A DNA stretch of 64,000 bases from Halopseudomonas maritima (GTDB taxonomy: Bacteria > Pseudomonadota > Gammaproteobacteria > Pseudomonadales > Pseudomonadaceae), in the NCBI RefSeq assembly GCF_021545785.1, contig NZ_CP079801.1, forward strand, positions 2,786,001-2,850,000, given 5' to 3'. Position numbers and translations under genes: made by a program. The notes under the pieces are model-generated. The model was not told the origin of the DNA, searched no databases, and was given only the letters and a program-made list of their open reading frames with translations. Shown in pieces: positions 17,928 to 26,409 of this stretch. Positions within the stretch are counted from its first letter, which is position 1. Each line of letters opens with the position of its first letter.

Positions 17928-18523
17928 GCGCTCAAGCCTTCGGCCTGCATGGCGCGTTTGACGCTGGGCCGAGCTGCGATGCTTTGCCAGAGGGCGTGCA
18001 GGCGTGGCCAGCGAGCCAGCGCGATGCCCGGTACTGCGGCCCAGCTGCAGACGACAAACAGGTAGGCATCTGCAACGCTAAAGCGCTCGCCCACCAGGCT
18101 GGTTTGCCCATCGCTCAGATGAGACTCCAGCAAATCAAAGTGCCGCTCGACGGACACCTGCGCTTGGGCGCGCTGTTGCGCCGTGGTACCTGCCCGAAAG
18201 AAGGGCGCAAATGCCTTGTGCAGCTCTGAGGCGGTGTAGTTCAAAAGCTCCTGCACCCGTGCGCGCTGCAAGCTGCCCACGGGTGGCAGCAGGGCGCTTG
18301 ATTCGGCCAGATACTGGAGTATTGCGGGGCCTTCGGTGAGTACTGCCGCGCCAGTGTCCAGGGCTGGAACGTAGCCCTTGGGGTTGATGGCGGTGTAATC
18401 CTGCCCGGACTCGGTACGCTGGGTCTGGGTGTCGACGGCTTCAAGGGTGAAACTTGCCCCCAGCTCGCGCAAGACGATATGCGTAGCCAGTGAGCAGGCG
18501 CCGGGTTTGAAATACAGCTTCAC
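17924..18523 (-). CDS. Glutathione S-transferase
   Basis: This 199-residue protein is a beta-class-like GST. The thioredoxin-like N-terminal domain (MKLYFKPGACSLATHIVLRE) has the Cys that normally contacts glutathione in beta-class enzymes (Cys10), then NPKGYVPALDTG with the cis-Pro and LTEGPAILQYLAE. An all-helical C-terminal domain follows. It conjugates or reduces electrophiles with glutathione in the cytoplasm. It heads an operon with the NTF2-like and tautomerase genes and is divergent from a LysR-type gene that probably controls it (inference). Confidence 0.92.
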   Translation of the reverse strand: MKLYFKPGACSLATHIVLRELGASFTLEAVDTQTQRTESGQDYTAINPKGYVPALDTGAAVLTEGPAILQYLAESSALLPPVGSLQRARVQELLNYTASELHKAFAPFFRAGTTAQQRAQAQVSVERHFDLLESHLSDGQTSLVGERFSVADAYLFVVCSWAAVPGIALARWPRLHALWQSIAARPSVKRAMQAEGLSA

Positions 18524-18586
18524 GGTAAATCTCCTCTTGGTGGGACGCCCAACGGGCGAGCACCAGAGAGGTTATTGCACGTGGTA

Positions 18587-18615
18587 AAAATAAAATAATA
18601 TCGGGTTTTTATTTT
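18587..18615. promoter_or_regulatory. AT-rich inverted repeat between gst and lysR (candidate LysR operator)
   Basis: A perfect 9-bp inverted repeat, AAAATAAAA / TTTTATTTT, with an 11-base spacer lies in the 141-bp gap between the divergent gst and lysR genes. The surrounding sequence is unusually AT-rich for this genome. The geometry (T-N11-A type) fits a LysR-family binding site. Confidence 0.5.
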
Positions 18616-18664
18616 AATGATAATTTAAGGTTTTCAAGATGGGCCGGCATACCAAGGAGCAGCG

Positions 18665-19567
18665 GTGAAGCTGGATCAATTGCGTGTACTCGATGGCATC
18701 GTGACCCAGGGCAGCTTTCGCAAGGCCGCCGAGGTGCTGCACAAGTCGCAGCCTGCGCTGAGCCAGGCCATTAAGAACCTTGAAGAGGAGACGGGGCTGT
18801 GTCTGCTGTCCCGCGACAGCTACCGGCCGGAGCTGACGCCGGCTGGCCGGGCGTTCTACCGGCAGGCGCGCGTCGTGCTGGATCAGGTGCAAGTGCTCAA
18901 GGAGCTAGCCAACCGGTTGTCGGCCACTCAAGAGCCTCTGGTGCGGCTGTCGGTCTCTGCGACTTGCCCGCTAGGTGAGGTGTTGGCGGCGATTGGTGAG
19001 TTGAAGCAGGCGTTTCCGGCCACGGACATTCGCCTGATCTCCGATGCCATGGGCGGTAGCGCCGAACGGCTGATGGAAGGCGAGGCTGACCTTGTTATCG
19101 CCAGCGCCGATGGACTGCCGGCCGAGGCCATTGTGGCAGCACCTTACGCGGTGGTGAATATCATCCCGGTCGCGCACCCCGACTACCCGCCGGCCCGCAT
19201 CGGCAAACGCTTGAGCAATGCCGAGATGAACTCGTATGTGCAGGTGGTGGTCGCAGGCACCGGTCAGGGGCGTTTTGAACAGACCCGGGATGTTGTGCCA
19301 GATGGCATGCGCTGGACGGTTTCGGACTTTGCCACCAAGAAGCACATCATCGCCGCCGGCATGGGCTGGGGCGGCATGCCGGAGCATCTGGTGGCGGCGG
19401 AGCTGCAGGCTGGCGCCTTGGTGCCTCTGAGCCTTGAGGGGTATCCGGTGCGCCGTTCGCAACTGCTGCTCATGCGCAGGCGCGAGGGTAGTCTGGGCCT
19501 GGTTGCCAATGCCCTGTGGGAGCTTCTTGCTGCAGAGCGCTGCGTTCACCGTGCATCAGCGATATAA
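18665..19567 (+). CDS. LysR-family transcriptional regulator
   Basis: This 300-residue protein starts at GTG (with AAGGAGCAGCG before it) and opens with MKLDQLRVLDGIVTQGSFRK, a classic LysR winged helix-turn-helix with KSQPALSQAIKNLEEETG as recognition part. The rest is a type 2 periplasmic-binding-like effector domain (VRLSVSATCPLGEVLAAIGE through GMGWGGMPEHLV). It is transcribed away from the gst operon, the standard arrangement for a regulator of that operon. The inducer is unknown. Confidence 0.93.
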   Translation: MKLDQLRVLDGIVTQGSFRKAAEVLHKSQPALSQAIKNLEEETGLCLLSRDSYRPELTPAGRAFYRQARVVLDQVQVLKELANRLSATQEPLVRLSVSATCPLGEVLAAIGELKQAFPATDIRLISDAMGGSAERLMEGEADLVIASADGLPAEAIVAAPYAVVNIIPVAHPDYPPARIGKRLSNAEMNSYVQVVVAGTGQGRFEQTRDVVPDGMRWTVSDFATKKHIIAAGMGWGGMPEHLVAAELQAGALVPLSLEGYPVRRSQLLLMRRREGSLGLVANALWELLAAERCVHRASAI

Positions 19568-19704
19568 GTGTCTGAGCGGAGGCAGACAGCGAGCAGGCAG
19601 TTCGGCGCGGCGTCAGTCCCGGCGGCTTTATTGTGGTGCATGGACAAGGTAACGGGTTTGGTTTGCCGCTGCGATGCTCGCCGGGCGATATTTCAGGAGA
19701 ACAG

Positions 19705-19920
19705 ATGAACCGAATCAACCCCGCTAAACTGCTGCACAGCAAGTGGACGGCAGTATCGCCGGTCAAGCGCGAAAAGCACTTTATGGTGGTTGAGGTGGAG
19801 CACGACGAGGAAGGCGCAGTGCTGTCTTGCCTGCTTGAGGCAGTGCTGACCCAGAGCCGGTATTCCATTGACTGGCATGACTTGAAGGACACCGAGCGCT
19901 GGCGGCAGGGCTGGAAGTAA
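19705..19920 (+). CDS. Small Trp-rich protein (TIGR02450 family)
   Basis: This 71-residue protein (MNRINPAKLLHSKWTAVSPV, then REKHFMV and WHDLKDTERWRQGWK) carries the N-P-KLL-SKWTAV and REKHF marks and the Trp-rich end of TIGR02450. Function is unknown; it is a conserved cytoplasmic protein in proteobacteria and cyanobacteria. The ATG is preceded by AGGAGAACAG. It stands alone, convergent with the DUF3010 gene. Confidence 0.85.
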   Translation: MNRINPAKLLHSKWTAVSPVKREKHFMVVEVEHDEEGAVLSCLLEAVLTQSRYSIDWHDLKDTERWRQGWK

Positions 19921-19929
19921 CCTGCCGCC
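19901..19929. terminator. Hairpin straddling the stop of the Trp-rich gene
   Basis: GGCGGCAGG and CCTGCCGCC form a perfect 9-bp stem around an 11-base loop that contains the TAA stop codon. It separates two convergent genes and could terminate transcription on both strands. Confidence 0.55.
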
Positions 19930-19941
19930 AGTGAGCAGAGG

Positions 19942-20379
19942 TCAGTCCGCGTATTTTGCCTGCATCAGATAGGCGTAGGCGGTATTGAAGGCGGTTTCCT
20001 GATAGGCCTTGAGACCGGTTTCGGTGAAGGGCACGGCAATCGGGTTGCGTTTGATCGACTCTTTGATATCGGTCGGTGACAGGATGGTCACATCCAGGTC
20101 GCTGATCAGCTCAATGGCTGCCTCCAGCTTGAAGCCCACCGCGCCACCAGCAAACTTGCCTTTCATTGGCCGCTGGCGAATCACGACGTTATCGACCTTG
20201 TAATCCTGCATCAGTTTGGCAAAGGTCTGTTGGAAATAGCGCAGGTCGCTGGCGCTGTGGGCGCCCGGCAAGCTGAGGCGGCGCGAGCGAAAATCCGGCA
20301 GCTGGAACAGCTCATCCTCCAGCGACAGCAGGCAGAGATTTGCATCGTTACTGTTGAGGTCTACACCGCACACTTTCAT
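19942..20379 (-). CDS. DUF3010 family protein
   Basis: This 145-residue protein begins MKVCGVDLNSNDANLCLLSL; the upstream in-frame ATG at 20439 is unlikely because the extension is not protein-like. The conserved core (VIRQRPMKGKFAGGAVGFKL, then LEAAIELI and LSPTDIKESIKRNP) matches DUF3010, which has a predicted RNase H-like/RuvX-like fold by its GVD start. Function is unknown. It appears to be a single-gene unit. Confidence 0.85.
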   Translation of the reverse strand: MKVCGVDLNSNDANLCLLSLEDELFQLPDFRSRRLSLPGAHSASDLRYFQQTFAKLMQDYKVDNVVIRQRPMKGKFAGGAVGFKLEAAIELISDLDVTILSPTDIKESIKRNPIAVPFTETGLKAYQETAFNTAYAYLMQAKYAD

Positions 20380-20734
20380 AAAAAGCCCAATTCTGTGAGT
20401 TCGGCGCAGTATAGCGCGTGGGCCGTCTTCGGGGTGCAAGGCGGGCGCTCAAACCGCTATTGGCCGCACATATCCGCAAGCCCCTGTGACAGCACTGCCC
20501 GACCAGCTGAGCGCCTGGCAGAGAACGCCGTGTTTGGCGAGCAATCGGTGCCGGCTGGCTTACTCAGGGCGCATCAGGCCAAGGCGTCTGTGCGGGGCAA
20601 GGTTGTTGTGCCGGAAGGGCGCAGGCGCTACAGCATCTTTGAGCGAGCGCTTGAGGTCGCGATGCTGGTAAAGGAGACTTGCGGTCCGGACTCTGGGACA
20701 ATGGGCGGCCATTTTCCTGTTGTCGACGACGCTC
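20380..20734. other. Intergenic region between the divergent DUF3010 and queH genes
   Basis: There is no convincing gene in these 355 bp. A plus-strand frame runs through the region into queH territory but starts inside the DUF3010 gene antisense and has no recognisable protein pattern. The region probably holds the two promoters; CGCAGTATAGCGCG near 20405 contains a TATA-like element close to the DUF3010 start. Confidence 0.5.
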
Positions 20735-21415
20735 ATGACCAGCGAGACCTTTGCACGCATCCCCTTGCCGCTGCCGCGTGACTTCGACGCGCAGAAAGAT
20801 CGCTTGCTGCTGCATTCTTGCTGCGCGCCGTGCTCAGGCGAGGTGATGGAGGCGATTCATGCGACCGGTATCGATTACGCGATCTTCTTCTATAACCCCA
20901 ATATTCATCCGGCCAAGGAATACGACATCCGCAAGCAGGAGAATATTCGCTTTGCCGAGCAGCATGGTGTGCCCTTTATTGATGCCGACTACGACACCGA
21001 TAACTGGTTTGCCCGCGCCAAGGGTATGGAGCACGAGCCCGAACGCGGTGTGCGTTGCACCATGTGTTTTGACATGCGCTTTGAGCGCACTGCGCTGTAC
21101 GCCCATGAGCACGGCTACTCGCTGATCAGCAGTTCGCTGGGTATCTCGCGCTGGAAGAACATGGCGCAAATCAACGACTGTGGCCATCGCGCCGCCAAAC
21201 CCTATCCAGCGCTGCGTTACTGGGATTACAACTGGCGCAAGGGCGGCGGTAGTGCGCGCATGATCGAGATCAGCAAGCGCGAGCGCTTCTACCAGCAAGA
21301 GTACTGCGGCTGCATCTACTCGCTGCGCGACAGCAACCTGCACCGCCGCTCTCAGGGGCGGGACCTGATCCGTATTGGTGTGCAGTATTACGGTGACGAC
21401 GACGCTGGCACCTGA
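20735..21415 (+). CDS. queH: Epoxyqueuosine reductase QueH
   Basis: This 226-residue protein has the N-terminal LLLHSCCAPCSGEV motif (Cys29, Cys30, Cys33), a central RCTMCFDMR and a C-terminal EYCGCIYSLRDS, the cysteine pattern of QueH (DUF208), which binds an iron-sulfur cluster. QueH reduces epoxyqueuosine to queuosine in tRNA, doing the same job as the cobalamin-dependent QueG. The ATG at 20735 is preferred over a TTG five codons upstream. A terminator follows. Confidence 0.93.
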   Translation: MTSETFARIPLPLPRDFDAQKDRLLLHSCCAPCSGEVMEAIHATGIDYAIFFYNPNIHPAKEYDIRKQENIRFAEQHGVPFIDADYDTDNWFARAKGMEHEPERGVRCTMCFDMRFERTALYAHEHGYSLISSSLGISRWKNMAQINDCGHRAAKPYPALRYWDYNWRKGGGSARMIEISKRERFYQQEYCGCIYSLRDSNLHRRSQGRDLIRIGVQYYGDDDAGT

Positions 21416-21436
21416 GCACCACCCCGGTTAGCCCTT

Positions 21437-21461
21437 CAACACCGGCCCTGTGCCGGTGTTG
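21437..21461 (+). terminator. Terminator of queH
   Basis: A perfect 9-bp stem, CAACACCGG / CCGGTGTTG, with a 7-base loop, 21 bp after the queH stop. A TTCTTTGT stretch follows some 13 bp later. Confidence 0.7.
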
Positions 21462-21589
21462 TGCGTCTGGGGTCTTCTTTGTCATGGGAATGCGTGCCGG
21501 CTCGCATCTGCTGGGCACAGTGATTGACCCGTGTGCTGAGTCCCTTTTGTGTAGCTGACGAGTGATGCGTCAGAGACAAGGATGACCGA

Positions 21590-22423
21590 ATGCGTGCATG
21601 GATGTGGGCGGGCTTGACAATGCTGTTGGTGGTGCAGGGGTTGTGGGCCCAGCAGGCGCCGCTGCAGTTGGCTGAAAGCTATCAGGGCGAGGTGCCGGTT
21701 GAGCAATACTGGATCAGCGAGAAGCTCGATGGCGTGCGTGGCCGCTGGGATGGTGAGCAGCTGCTGACGCGCAGTGGCTATCCGATTCGCTCACCTGCCT
21801 GGTTTACTCAGGGCTGGCCAGCGCAGCCGATGGACGGTGAGTTATGGCTGGGGCATGGCCGCTTTGAGCAGATCAGCGCACTGGTACGCAGTAGCGATGC
21901 CCCGGAGCATGCTTGGCAGTCCGTACGCTTTATGGTGTTTGACCTGCCGGCGCATGCTGGCGCTTTCAGTGAGCGGGTGGCGGCTATGGCGCGGCTGGGT
22001 GAGCACGGCAGTATCTATCTGACGCCAGTGCATCAGTTTCGGCTCGCCAGTACCGCAGCGCTGGAGCGTGAACTGCAGCGGGTAGTCGCCGCTGGCGGCG
22101 AGGGTCTGATGTTGCACCACCAGGCTGCGCGTTATCAGGATGGGCGCAACGCGGCGCTGATCAAACTCAAACCGCATGACGATGCCGAGGCGGTGGTGGT
22201 GGGTTACACCGCAGGGCGCGGCAAGTACCGGGGCATGGTGGGTGCGCTGGTGGTTGAGGACGAGCAGGGACGACGGTTTCGTCTGGGCAGTGGTCTGAGT
22301 GATGCCGACCGCCAGCAGCCGCCCGCCGTGGGAGCGCGGGTCACCTATCGCTACAACGGCTTGACCTCCGGTGGCCTGCCGCGGTTTGCGCGCTTTCTAC
22401 GCGAGCGGCCAGTGGCCAGGTAG
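21590..22423 (+). CDS. Exported ATP-dependent DNA ligase (LigE type)
   Basis: This 277-residue protein has a signal peptide (MRAWMWAGLTMLLVVQGLWA, cut near residue 20), then a minimal ligase core. The nucleotidyltransferase motif I is EKLDGVRGRWDG with adenylated Lys45; MDGELWLG, EGLMLHH and LIKLKPHDDAEAVVVGY are further ligase motifs. An OB-fold domain ends the chain. Family members of this kind (Lig E) are small, lack extra domains and are exported to the periplasm, where a role in DNA uptake or extracellular DNA has been proposed. The gene is not in an obvious operon. Confidence 0.9.
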   Translation: MRAWMWAGLTMLLVVQGLWAQQAPLQLAESYQGEVPVEQYWISEKLDGVRGRWDGEQLLTRSGYPIRSPAWFTQGWPAQPMDGELWLGHGRFEQISALVRSSDAPEHAWQSVRFMVFDLPAHAGAFSERVAAMARLGEHGSIYLTPVHQFRLASTAALERELQRVVAAGGEGLMLHHQAARYQDGRNAALIKLKPHDDAEAVVVGYTAGRGKYRGMVGALVVEDEQGRRFRLGSGLSDADRQQPPAVGARVTYRYNGLTSGGLPRFARFLRERPVAR

Positions 22424-22532
22424 GCGTGGTTTCGCAGTAGGGCGACAGGCAAACCGCGCAGCTGACGACTACTCTCACAAGGGCGCGCTGTGCGCGTCTA
22501 TTTCGCTGGATCAGTCTGAGTGAGGAAGCAGG

Positions 22533-23687
22533 ATGCGCCTGGTCGCCGTAGCAGTGGGAGTTCTGGTGTGTGGTAGCGCCTGGGCAGAGTTGAGTACCGA
22601 TTATATTTTTGACCCTGACGATGGGCGGTACGAGTCAGAGGGCTTTCTGTCTCGTTTGCCGGCAGGCTTTATTCCGGTGCCCACCATCATTACCGAGCCG
22701 GCGGTTGGAGTGGGGTTGGCGGTGACCGGGTTGTTTTTCCATGAGTCGCCGCAGCAGCGCGGCCAGCAGGACGAGCAGGTGTTGCCCAGCAACATCTCCC
22801 TGCTCAGCCTCGGTGCCACCAACAATGGCAGTAAGGGCGCCGGCATCGGTCATTTGGGCTTCTGGCTGGACGATCAACTGCGCTACAAGGGCGCGCTGCT
22901 TTTCAGTGACCTGAATTTGGACTTCTACTCGCTGGGCCAGATCAGCGTGCAGCGGCCGGTTGAGTTGAACCTGTCTGGCCCGGTGCTGTTTCAGCAACTG
23001 ATGAAGCGCCATAACGATTCAAACTGGTTTTACGGCGTGCGCCAGCTGTACCGCAAGGTACAGCTGCGCTACGCAGGCTCGCGGGAAATCGGTCGAATAC
23101 CGCCGGCGGCAGTTGACTTGGTGACCAGCTACATCGAGCAAGATATTGTGACCTCGGGGCTGGGGTTGGCGGTGGAGTATGACTCGCGCGATAACCCTCT
23201 CGGCCCGACCCAAGGTTATAACTACGTGGCGCAGCTGATGCGCTTTGATGGTGCTATTGGCAGTGACGTTGAGTACAACGCCATGCACCTGCAAGGGCTC
23301 AACTACTGGACCTTGAGCCCGCGCTGGGATCTGGCGCTGCGCCTGCAGTATGACGGTGTGAGCGGTGATCGCGAGCTGCCGCCCTATGTTCTGCCGGCGG
23401 TTGATTTGCGCGGTATATCCGCCACCCGCTATCAGGGGGAGTCCGTGCTGACCAGCGAAGTCGAGCTAACCTGGAAGTGGCGGCCACAGTGGAAGTTCAA
23501 CCTGTTCAGCGGGGTAGGACGGGCGGCAGATGGCTTTTCCGATCTGGGCGCTGCCAGCTCGGCCAGTAACCTGGGTGGCGGCGTCCGCTACCTGGTAGCC
23601 AAGCGCTACGGCTTCTGGATGGGGGCTGACTGGGCGCAAGGGCCGGAAGATTCGTCGATCTACATTCAGGCGGGCTCTAACTGGTAG
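22533..23687 (+). CDS. Omp85/BamA-like outer-membrane beta-barrel protein without POTRA domains
   Basis: This 384-residue protein has a signal peptide (MRLVAVAVGVLVCGSAWA) and then a sequence of alternating amphipathic strands. PTIITEPAVGVGLAVTGLFF opens the barrel, LAVEYDSRDNPLGPTQGYNY is the typical surface-antigen (D15) signature, and the last residues (YIQAGSNW) end in an aromatic residue. No POTRA repeats are present, so it is more like the PlpD/WbfY-type stand-alone barrels than BamA. Substrate and role are unknown. GAGGAAGCAGG precedes the ATG. Confidence 0.8.
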   Translation: MRLVAVAVGVLVCGSAWAELSTDYIFDPDDGRYESEGFLSRLPAGFIPVPTIITEPAVGVGLAVTGLFFHESPQQRGQQDEQVLPSNISLLSLGATNNGSKGAGIGHLGFWLDDQLRYKGALLFSDLNLDFYSLGQISVQRPVELNLSGPVLFQQLMKRHNDSNWFYGVRQLYRKVQLRYAGSREIGRIPPAAVDLVTSYIEQDIVTSGLGLAVEYDSRDNPLGPTQGYNYVAQLMRFDGAIGSDVEYNAMHLQGLNYWTLSPRWDLALRLQYDGVSGDRELPPYVLPAVDLRGISATRYQGESVLTSEVELTWKWRPQWKFNLFSGVGRAADGFSDLGAASSASNLGGGVRYLVAKRYGFWMGADWAQGPEDSSIYIQAGSNW

Positions 23688-23774
23688 GCGCCAGGTTGAG
23701 CGAACCACTGTCGTCCGCCTTGGTCTATCTCCCCATTGCCAGCTTGTCTGGTGCTTGTCTATCTGAGGGTGTGT

Positions 23775-24161
23775 GTGAAGCTTATTACGTTGTTTTTTGT
23801 TCTGTTGTGGCTGGCCGGTTGCAGCACGTTAGCGCGTGGCACCGGCGAGCCCGGCTACCGGGAGACGGGCCAGGCCTCCTACTACGCCGACCGGCACCAG
23901 AACCAGCTGACCGCCAACGGCGAGCGCTACAGCCACGCCACCCTGACGGCCGCGCACAAGACTCTGCCGTTCGATACCCTGGTCAAGGTCACCAACCTGG
24001 ACAACGGCAAGAGCGTGGTGGTGCGTATCAATGACCGTGGCCCCTTTGTGCGTGGGCGGGTGATCGACCTGTCCAAATCAGCCTTTAGCCGCATCGGCAG
24101 CCTGCGCGCTGGGTTGCTGCGTGTTCAGCTGGAGGTAGAGCGCCCGGCGCCGGGCCGCTGA
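23775..24161 (+). CDS. RlpA-like septal ring lipoprotein / lytic transglycosylase domain protein
   Basis: This 128-residue lipoprotein starts at GTG (GAGGG at 23765-23769 is well spaced), giving MKLITLFFVLLWLAGCST with lipobox Cys16. The remainder is one double-psi beta-barrel domain (GQASYYADRHQNQLTANGER, HKTLPF, RINDRGPF, RVIDLS). Relative to full RlpA it lacks the SPOR domain. RlpA of P. aeruginosa cleaves naked glycan strands at the septum; the same activity is possible here since the acidic and NDRGPF residues are kept. The upstream ATG at 23736 would spoil the signal sequence. Confidence 0.87.
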   Translation: MKLITLFFVLLWLAGCSTLARGTGEPGYRETGQASYYADRHQNQLTANGERYSHATLTAAHKTLPFDTLVKVTNLDNGKSVVVRINDRGPFVRGRVIDLSKSAFSRIGSLRAGLLRVQLEVERPAPGR

Positions 24162-24168
24162 TACCGCC

Positions 24169-25134
24169 TCACAGACTGGGCCGGAAGTTGATGCCGATAC
24201 TGATGTAGGGGCTGTTGCTGACGTTCAAGTCAGGCTCTTCCCAATCGCTGCCGCGCAGACTCATACCGGTCAGACCGGTGACGCCCACTTCGCCTTCCAG
24301 CCAGAGGTTGCCTTGCAGGCGGCGGGCGGCGGAGAAGCCGAAGTCCCAGGTGTCCAGTTCGTATTGAATATCGCGGGTGCCGGTCTCGGTGGACCAGCTG
24401 GCGCCCGAAGGTGATACGCCAAAACGGTATAGCGTGCGGCTGTCCGCTGCGTACAGCACCGCTGGCCAAGGCATGACGGCGCTCAGGGTCCAGCGCTGGT
24501 TAAGCGCGTAGGAGGCCCCTACATAAGGCAGGTACAGGTCATCACCGGAGCTGAAGTCGGCGTACAGACCAAAGGCCCACCACAGGCGGTCATTTTGCAC
24601 ATAGCGGGCAAAGCCGCCGCTCATGGTTTCCCAGCTCCAGTGTTCGCCGCTGGCCTTGTGGCCCAGTGGCATGACAAAGCCGCCCGCTTGCCAGCGGTGG
24701 TTGACCTGGCGGAACCAGCCGACTGGCACGCCCACCGACAGCACGTCAAAGGAATCCAGGTTGCTGGAGGTGCTGTCAAAGTGGCTCCAACTGACCCAGT
24801 CACCGACCAGCAGCGCATCGCGCGGCGACATCAAAAAAGGTAGCACGGCGCCTTGTGACAGGGTGGTCTGACGGGCGCTGACCGCGCTGCCGTCAGCGCG
24901 TTCCAGGGTGCTTTCACCGTAGTGGGTGGCGTCGACAAAAGCCAGTGGCTGAAAGGGGACGTTGGTGCTGCCGCGCTGAAACACGATTTCGCTGTTGGCA
25001 AACTGCTCGACCCAGCGCTGCATAAAGGCCGGGTCGGCCTGGATTGGCAGGCTGGCAGTCAGGACGCTGAGGGTGCAGAGGTGCTGGGCACGGAGTGTGC
25101 GGGCGAGCAATTGCAGGGAGCAGGGGCTGGGCAT
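24169..25134 (-). CDS. Hypothetical outer-membrane beta-barrel-like protein (DUF6268-like)
   Basis: This 321-residue protein has a signal peptide ending near LPIQA-DPAF. From about residue 60 it shows alternating hydrophobic strands rich in Trp and Tyr (WSWETMSGGFARYVQNDRLW, YLPYVGASYALNQRW, LWLEGEVGVTGL), and ends PYISIGINFRPSL, the usual last strand of a barrel. It resembles DUF6268-type proteins, but no function can be assigned. It is convergent with the RlpA-like gene, 7 bp apart. Confidence 0.7.
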   Translation of the reverse strand: MPSPCSLQLLARTLRAQHLCTLSVLTASLPIQADPAFMQRWVEQFANSEIVFQRGSTNVPFQPLAFVDATHYGESTLERADGSAVSARQTTLSQGAVLPFLMSPRDALLVGDWVSWSHFDSTSSNLDSFDVLSVGVPVGWFRQVNHRWQAGGFVMPLGHKASGEHWSWETMSGGFARYVQNDRLWWAFGLYADFSSGDDLYLPYVGASYALNQRWTLSAVMPWPAVLYAADSRTLYRFGVSPSGASWSTETGTRDIQYELDTWDFGFSAARRLQGNLWLEGEVGVTGLTGMSLRGSDWEEPDLNVSNSPYISIGINFRPSL

Positions 25135-25187
25135 CGATAGCGAATCCTTGTGCTGTGAGCTGCCTTGGCTGACTCCAGCATAGCGGC

Positions 25188-25220
25188 TGGCTGGCCCCGG
25201 TCCAGCGGCGGGGCCAGCCA
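25188..25220 (-). terminator. Terminator of the DUF2855 gene
   Basis: A perfect 11-bp stem, TGGCTGGCCCC / GGGGCCAGCCA, with an 11-base loop, begins 10 bp after the DUF2855 stop codon on the minus strand. No clear T run follows. Confidence 0.6.
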
Positions 25221-25229
25221 GGTGCTCAC

Positions 25230-26333
25230 TTACAGCAGCACGGCGTGACCTTCCTTGGGATCAATCCGCCCGGCAACCAGGTCTTCGACCAGGGTTTTGG
25301 CCTGCTCCATGCCGTTGTGTTCGTTAACCAGCATCCAGGGCTGCTGCGGGTTTTTGGTGCGCTGGATGAACGCCAACTGCGCTTCATTGAACTTGCGGGT
25401 GACTTCGGCGGCGCCCCAGTCGGCGTTGCGCTTCTTGATCTGGTAGGGCGCAAAGTACGGCTGCGGCGCCGGACCATGGGCGGGGGCGTCGGCGGCGCTC
25501 AGGTGCTCGTGGTTTTGCGACGAACCGGCGAAGCAGCTGTGTACCAGATTGTCTCTGAAGTGGTCATGCACGCGGTTACGCAGGCCGTTGTTGCCGGAGA
25601 AATCGACGTACAGGGTGGGCAGGTTGGCATCCAGTTGCTCAACATCGCCGTAGGCCAGGGTGCGCTGGTAGCAGCCGAGCTTTTCGACGAAACCAGTATT
25701 GCTGCCGGAAGTCAGGCCGACCAGCTCGACCTTGGGGTTGTTTTCCAGGCAAAAGGCGGTGCCGTAAGCGGTCTTGCTGGAGGCGCTGGACACGACGATC
25801 TGACGGGCGCCGAAAAAGTCGTTGTCTTCCAGGAAGTCTGCCAGCATGAACGAGGTGATAAACAGCGGGCGCAGCAGCATCTGATAGTTCTCGTCTTCGG
25901 CGCGGTAGGCTGCGTCGGTGCTGATGCGCTGGTATTGGTTGTAGGCGGACGTCAGCTCCAGGCGGTGGGGGATGCCGTCATAGAAGCCACGCTCCGAGAC
26001 GCGTACGGGGTTCATGACGACGTGGGAGGCGATCGGCCAGTAACCGTAAAAGCGTTCTCCAATCGCCAGCCCCTCAACGGTGGTTTCGACCACCTCGGCA
26101 AAGCCCCAGGCCGGCATGTGGAACCACTCGGCTGCGCCGGTAGGGAAAAAGTCCCAGTAGCGCAGGTGCGGGGTTTCGCCAAAGGCTGCGTAGGTAATGT
26201 TGTTGGTGGTCAGCGCCAGACGGTCGATGCGCAGTAGTGCTTCACCCGGTTGCAGCGCGGGTACAGGCTGGCTGGTGATACGGGTCTGGTTGAGGTCTTT
26301 CTTGTTGTTCTGCAGTTGGCTGATAACGGTCAT
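25230..26333 (-). CDS. DUF2855 family protein
   Basis: This 367-residue cytoplasmic protein starts MTVISQLQNNKKDLNQTRIT; a 51-codon upstream extension overlaps the divergent regulator and is rejected. It has an MDR-like layout: an N-terminal GroES-like part (ALLRIDRLALTTNNITYAAF, FGETPHLRYWDFFPTG) and a Rossmann-like part (QIVVSSASSKTAYGTAFCLE). The glycine-rich nucleotide loop is replaced by SSASSKTA, as usual in DUF2855. Function is unknown. It is divergent from a TetR gene with 76 bp between the starts, suggesting control by that regulator. Confidence 0.85.
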   Translation of the reverse strand: MTVISQLQNNKKDLNQTRITSQPVPALQPGEALLRIDRLALTTNNITYAAFGETPHLRYWDFFPTGAAEWFHMPAWGFAEVVETTVEGLAIGERFYGYWPIASHVVMNPVRVSERGFYDGIPHRLELTSAYNQYQRISTDAAYRAEDENYQMLLRPLFITSFMLADFLEDNDFFGARQIVVSSASSKTAYGTAFCLENNPKVELVGLTSGSNTGFVEKLGCYQRTLAYGDVEQLDANLPTLYVDFSGNNGLRNRVHDHFRDNLVHSCFAGSSQNHEHLSAADAPAHGPAPQPYFAPYQIKKRNADWGAAEVTRKFNEAQLAFIQRTKNPQQPWMLVNEHNGMEQAKTLVEDLVAGRIDPKEGHAVLL

Positions 26334-26409
26334 GTTCTGCTCCGATTGGGGGTGAATCCGTGGTGCGATGACTGTAGCCTGTCTGTCTGACCACCGGGTT
26401 CGGAATTCC

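Noticed and set aside
20230..20781. A plus-strand 183-codon frame before queH
   Set aside because: It starts antisense to the DUF3010 gene, runs into queH in another frame and shows no protein-like pattern.
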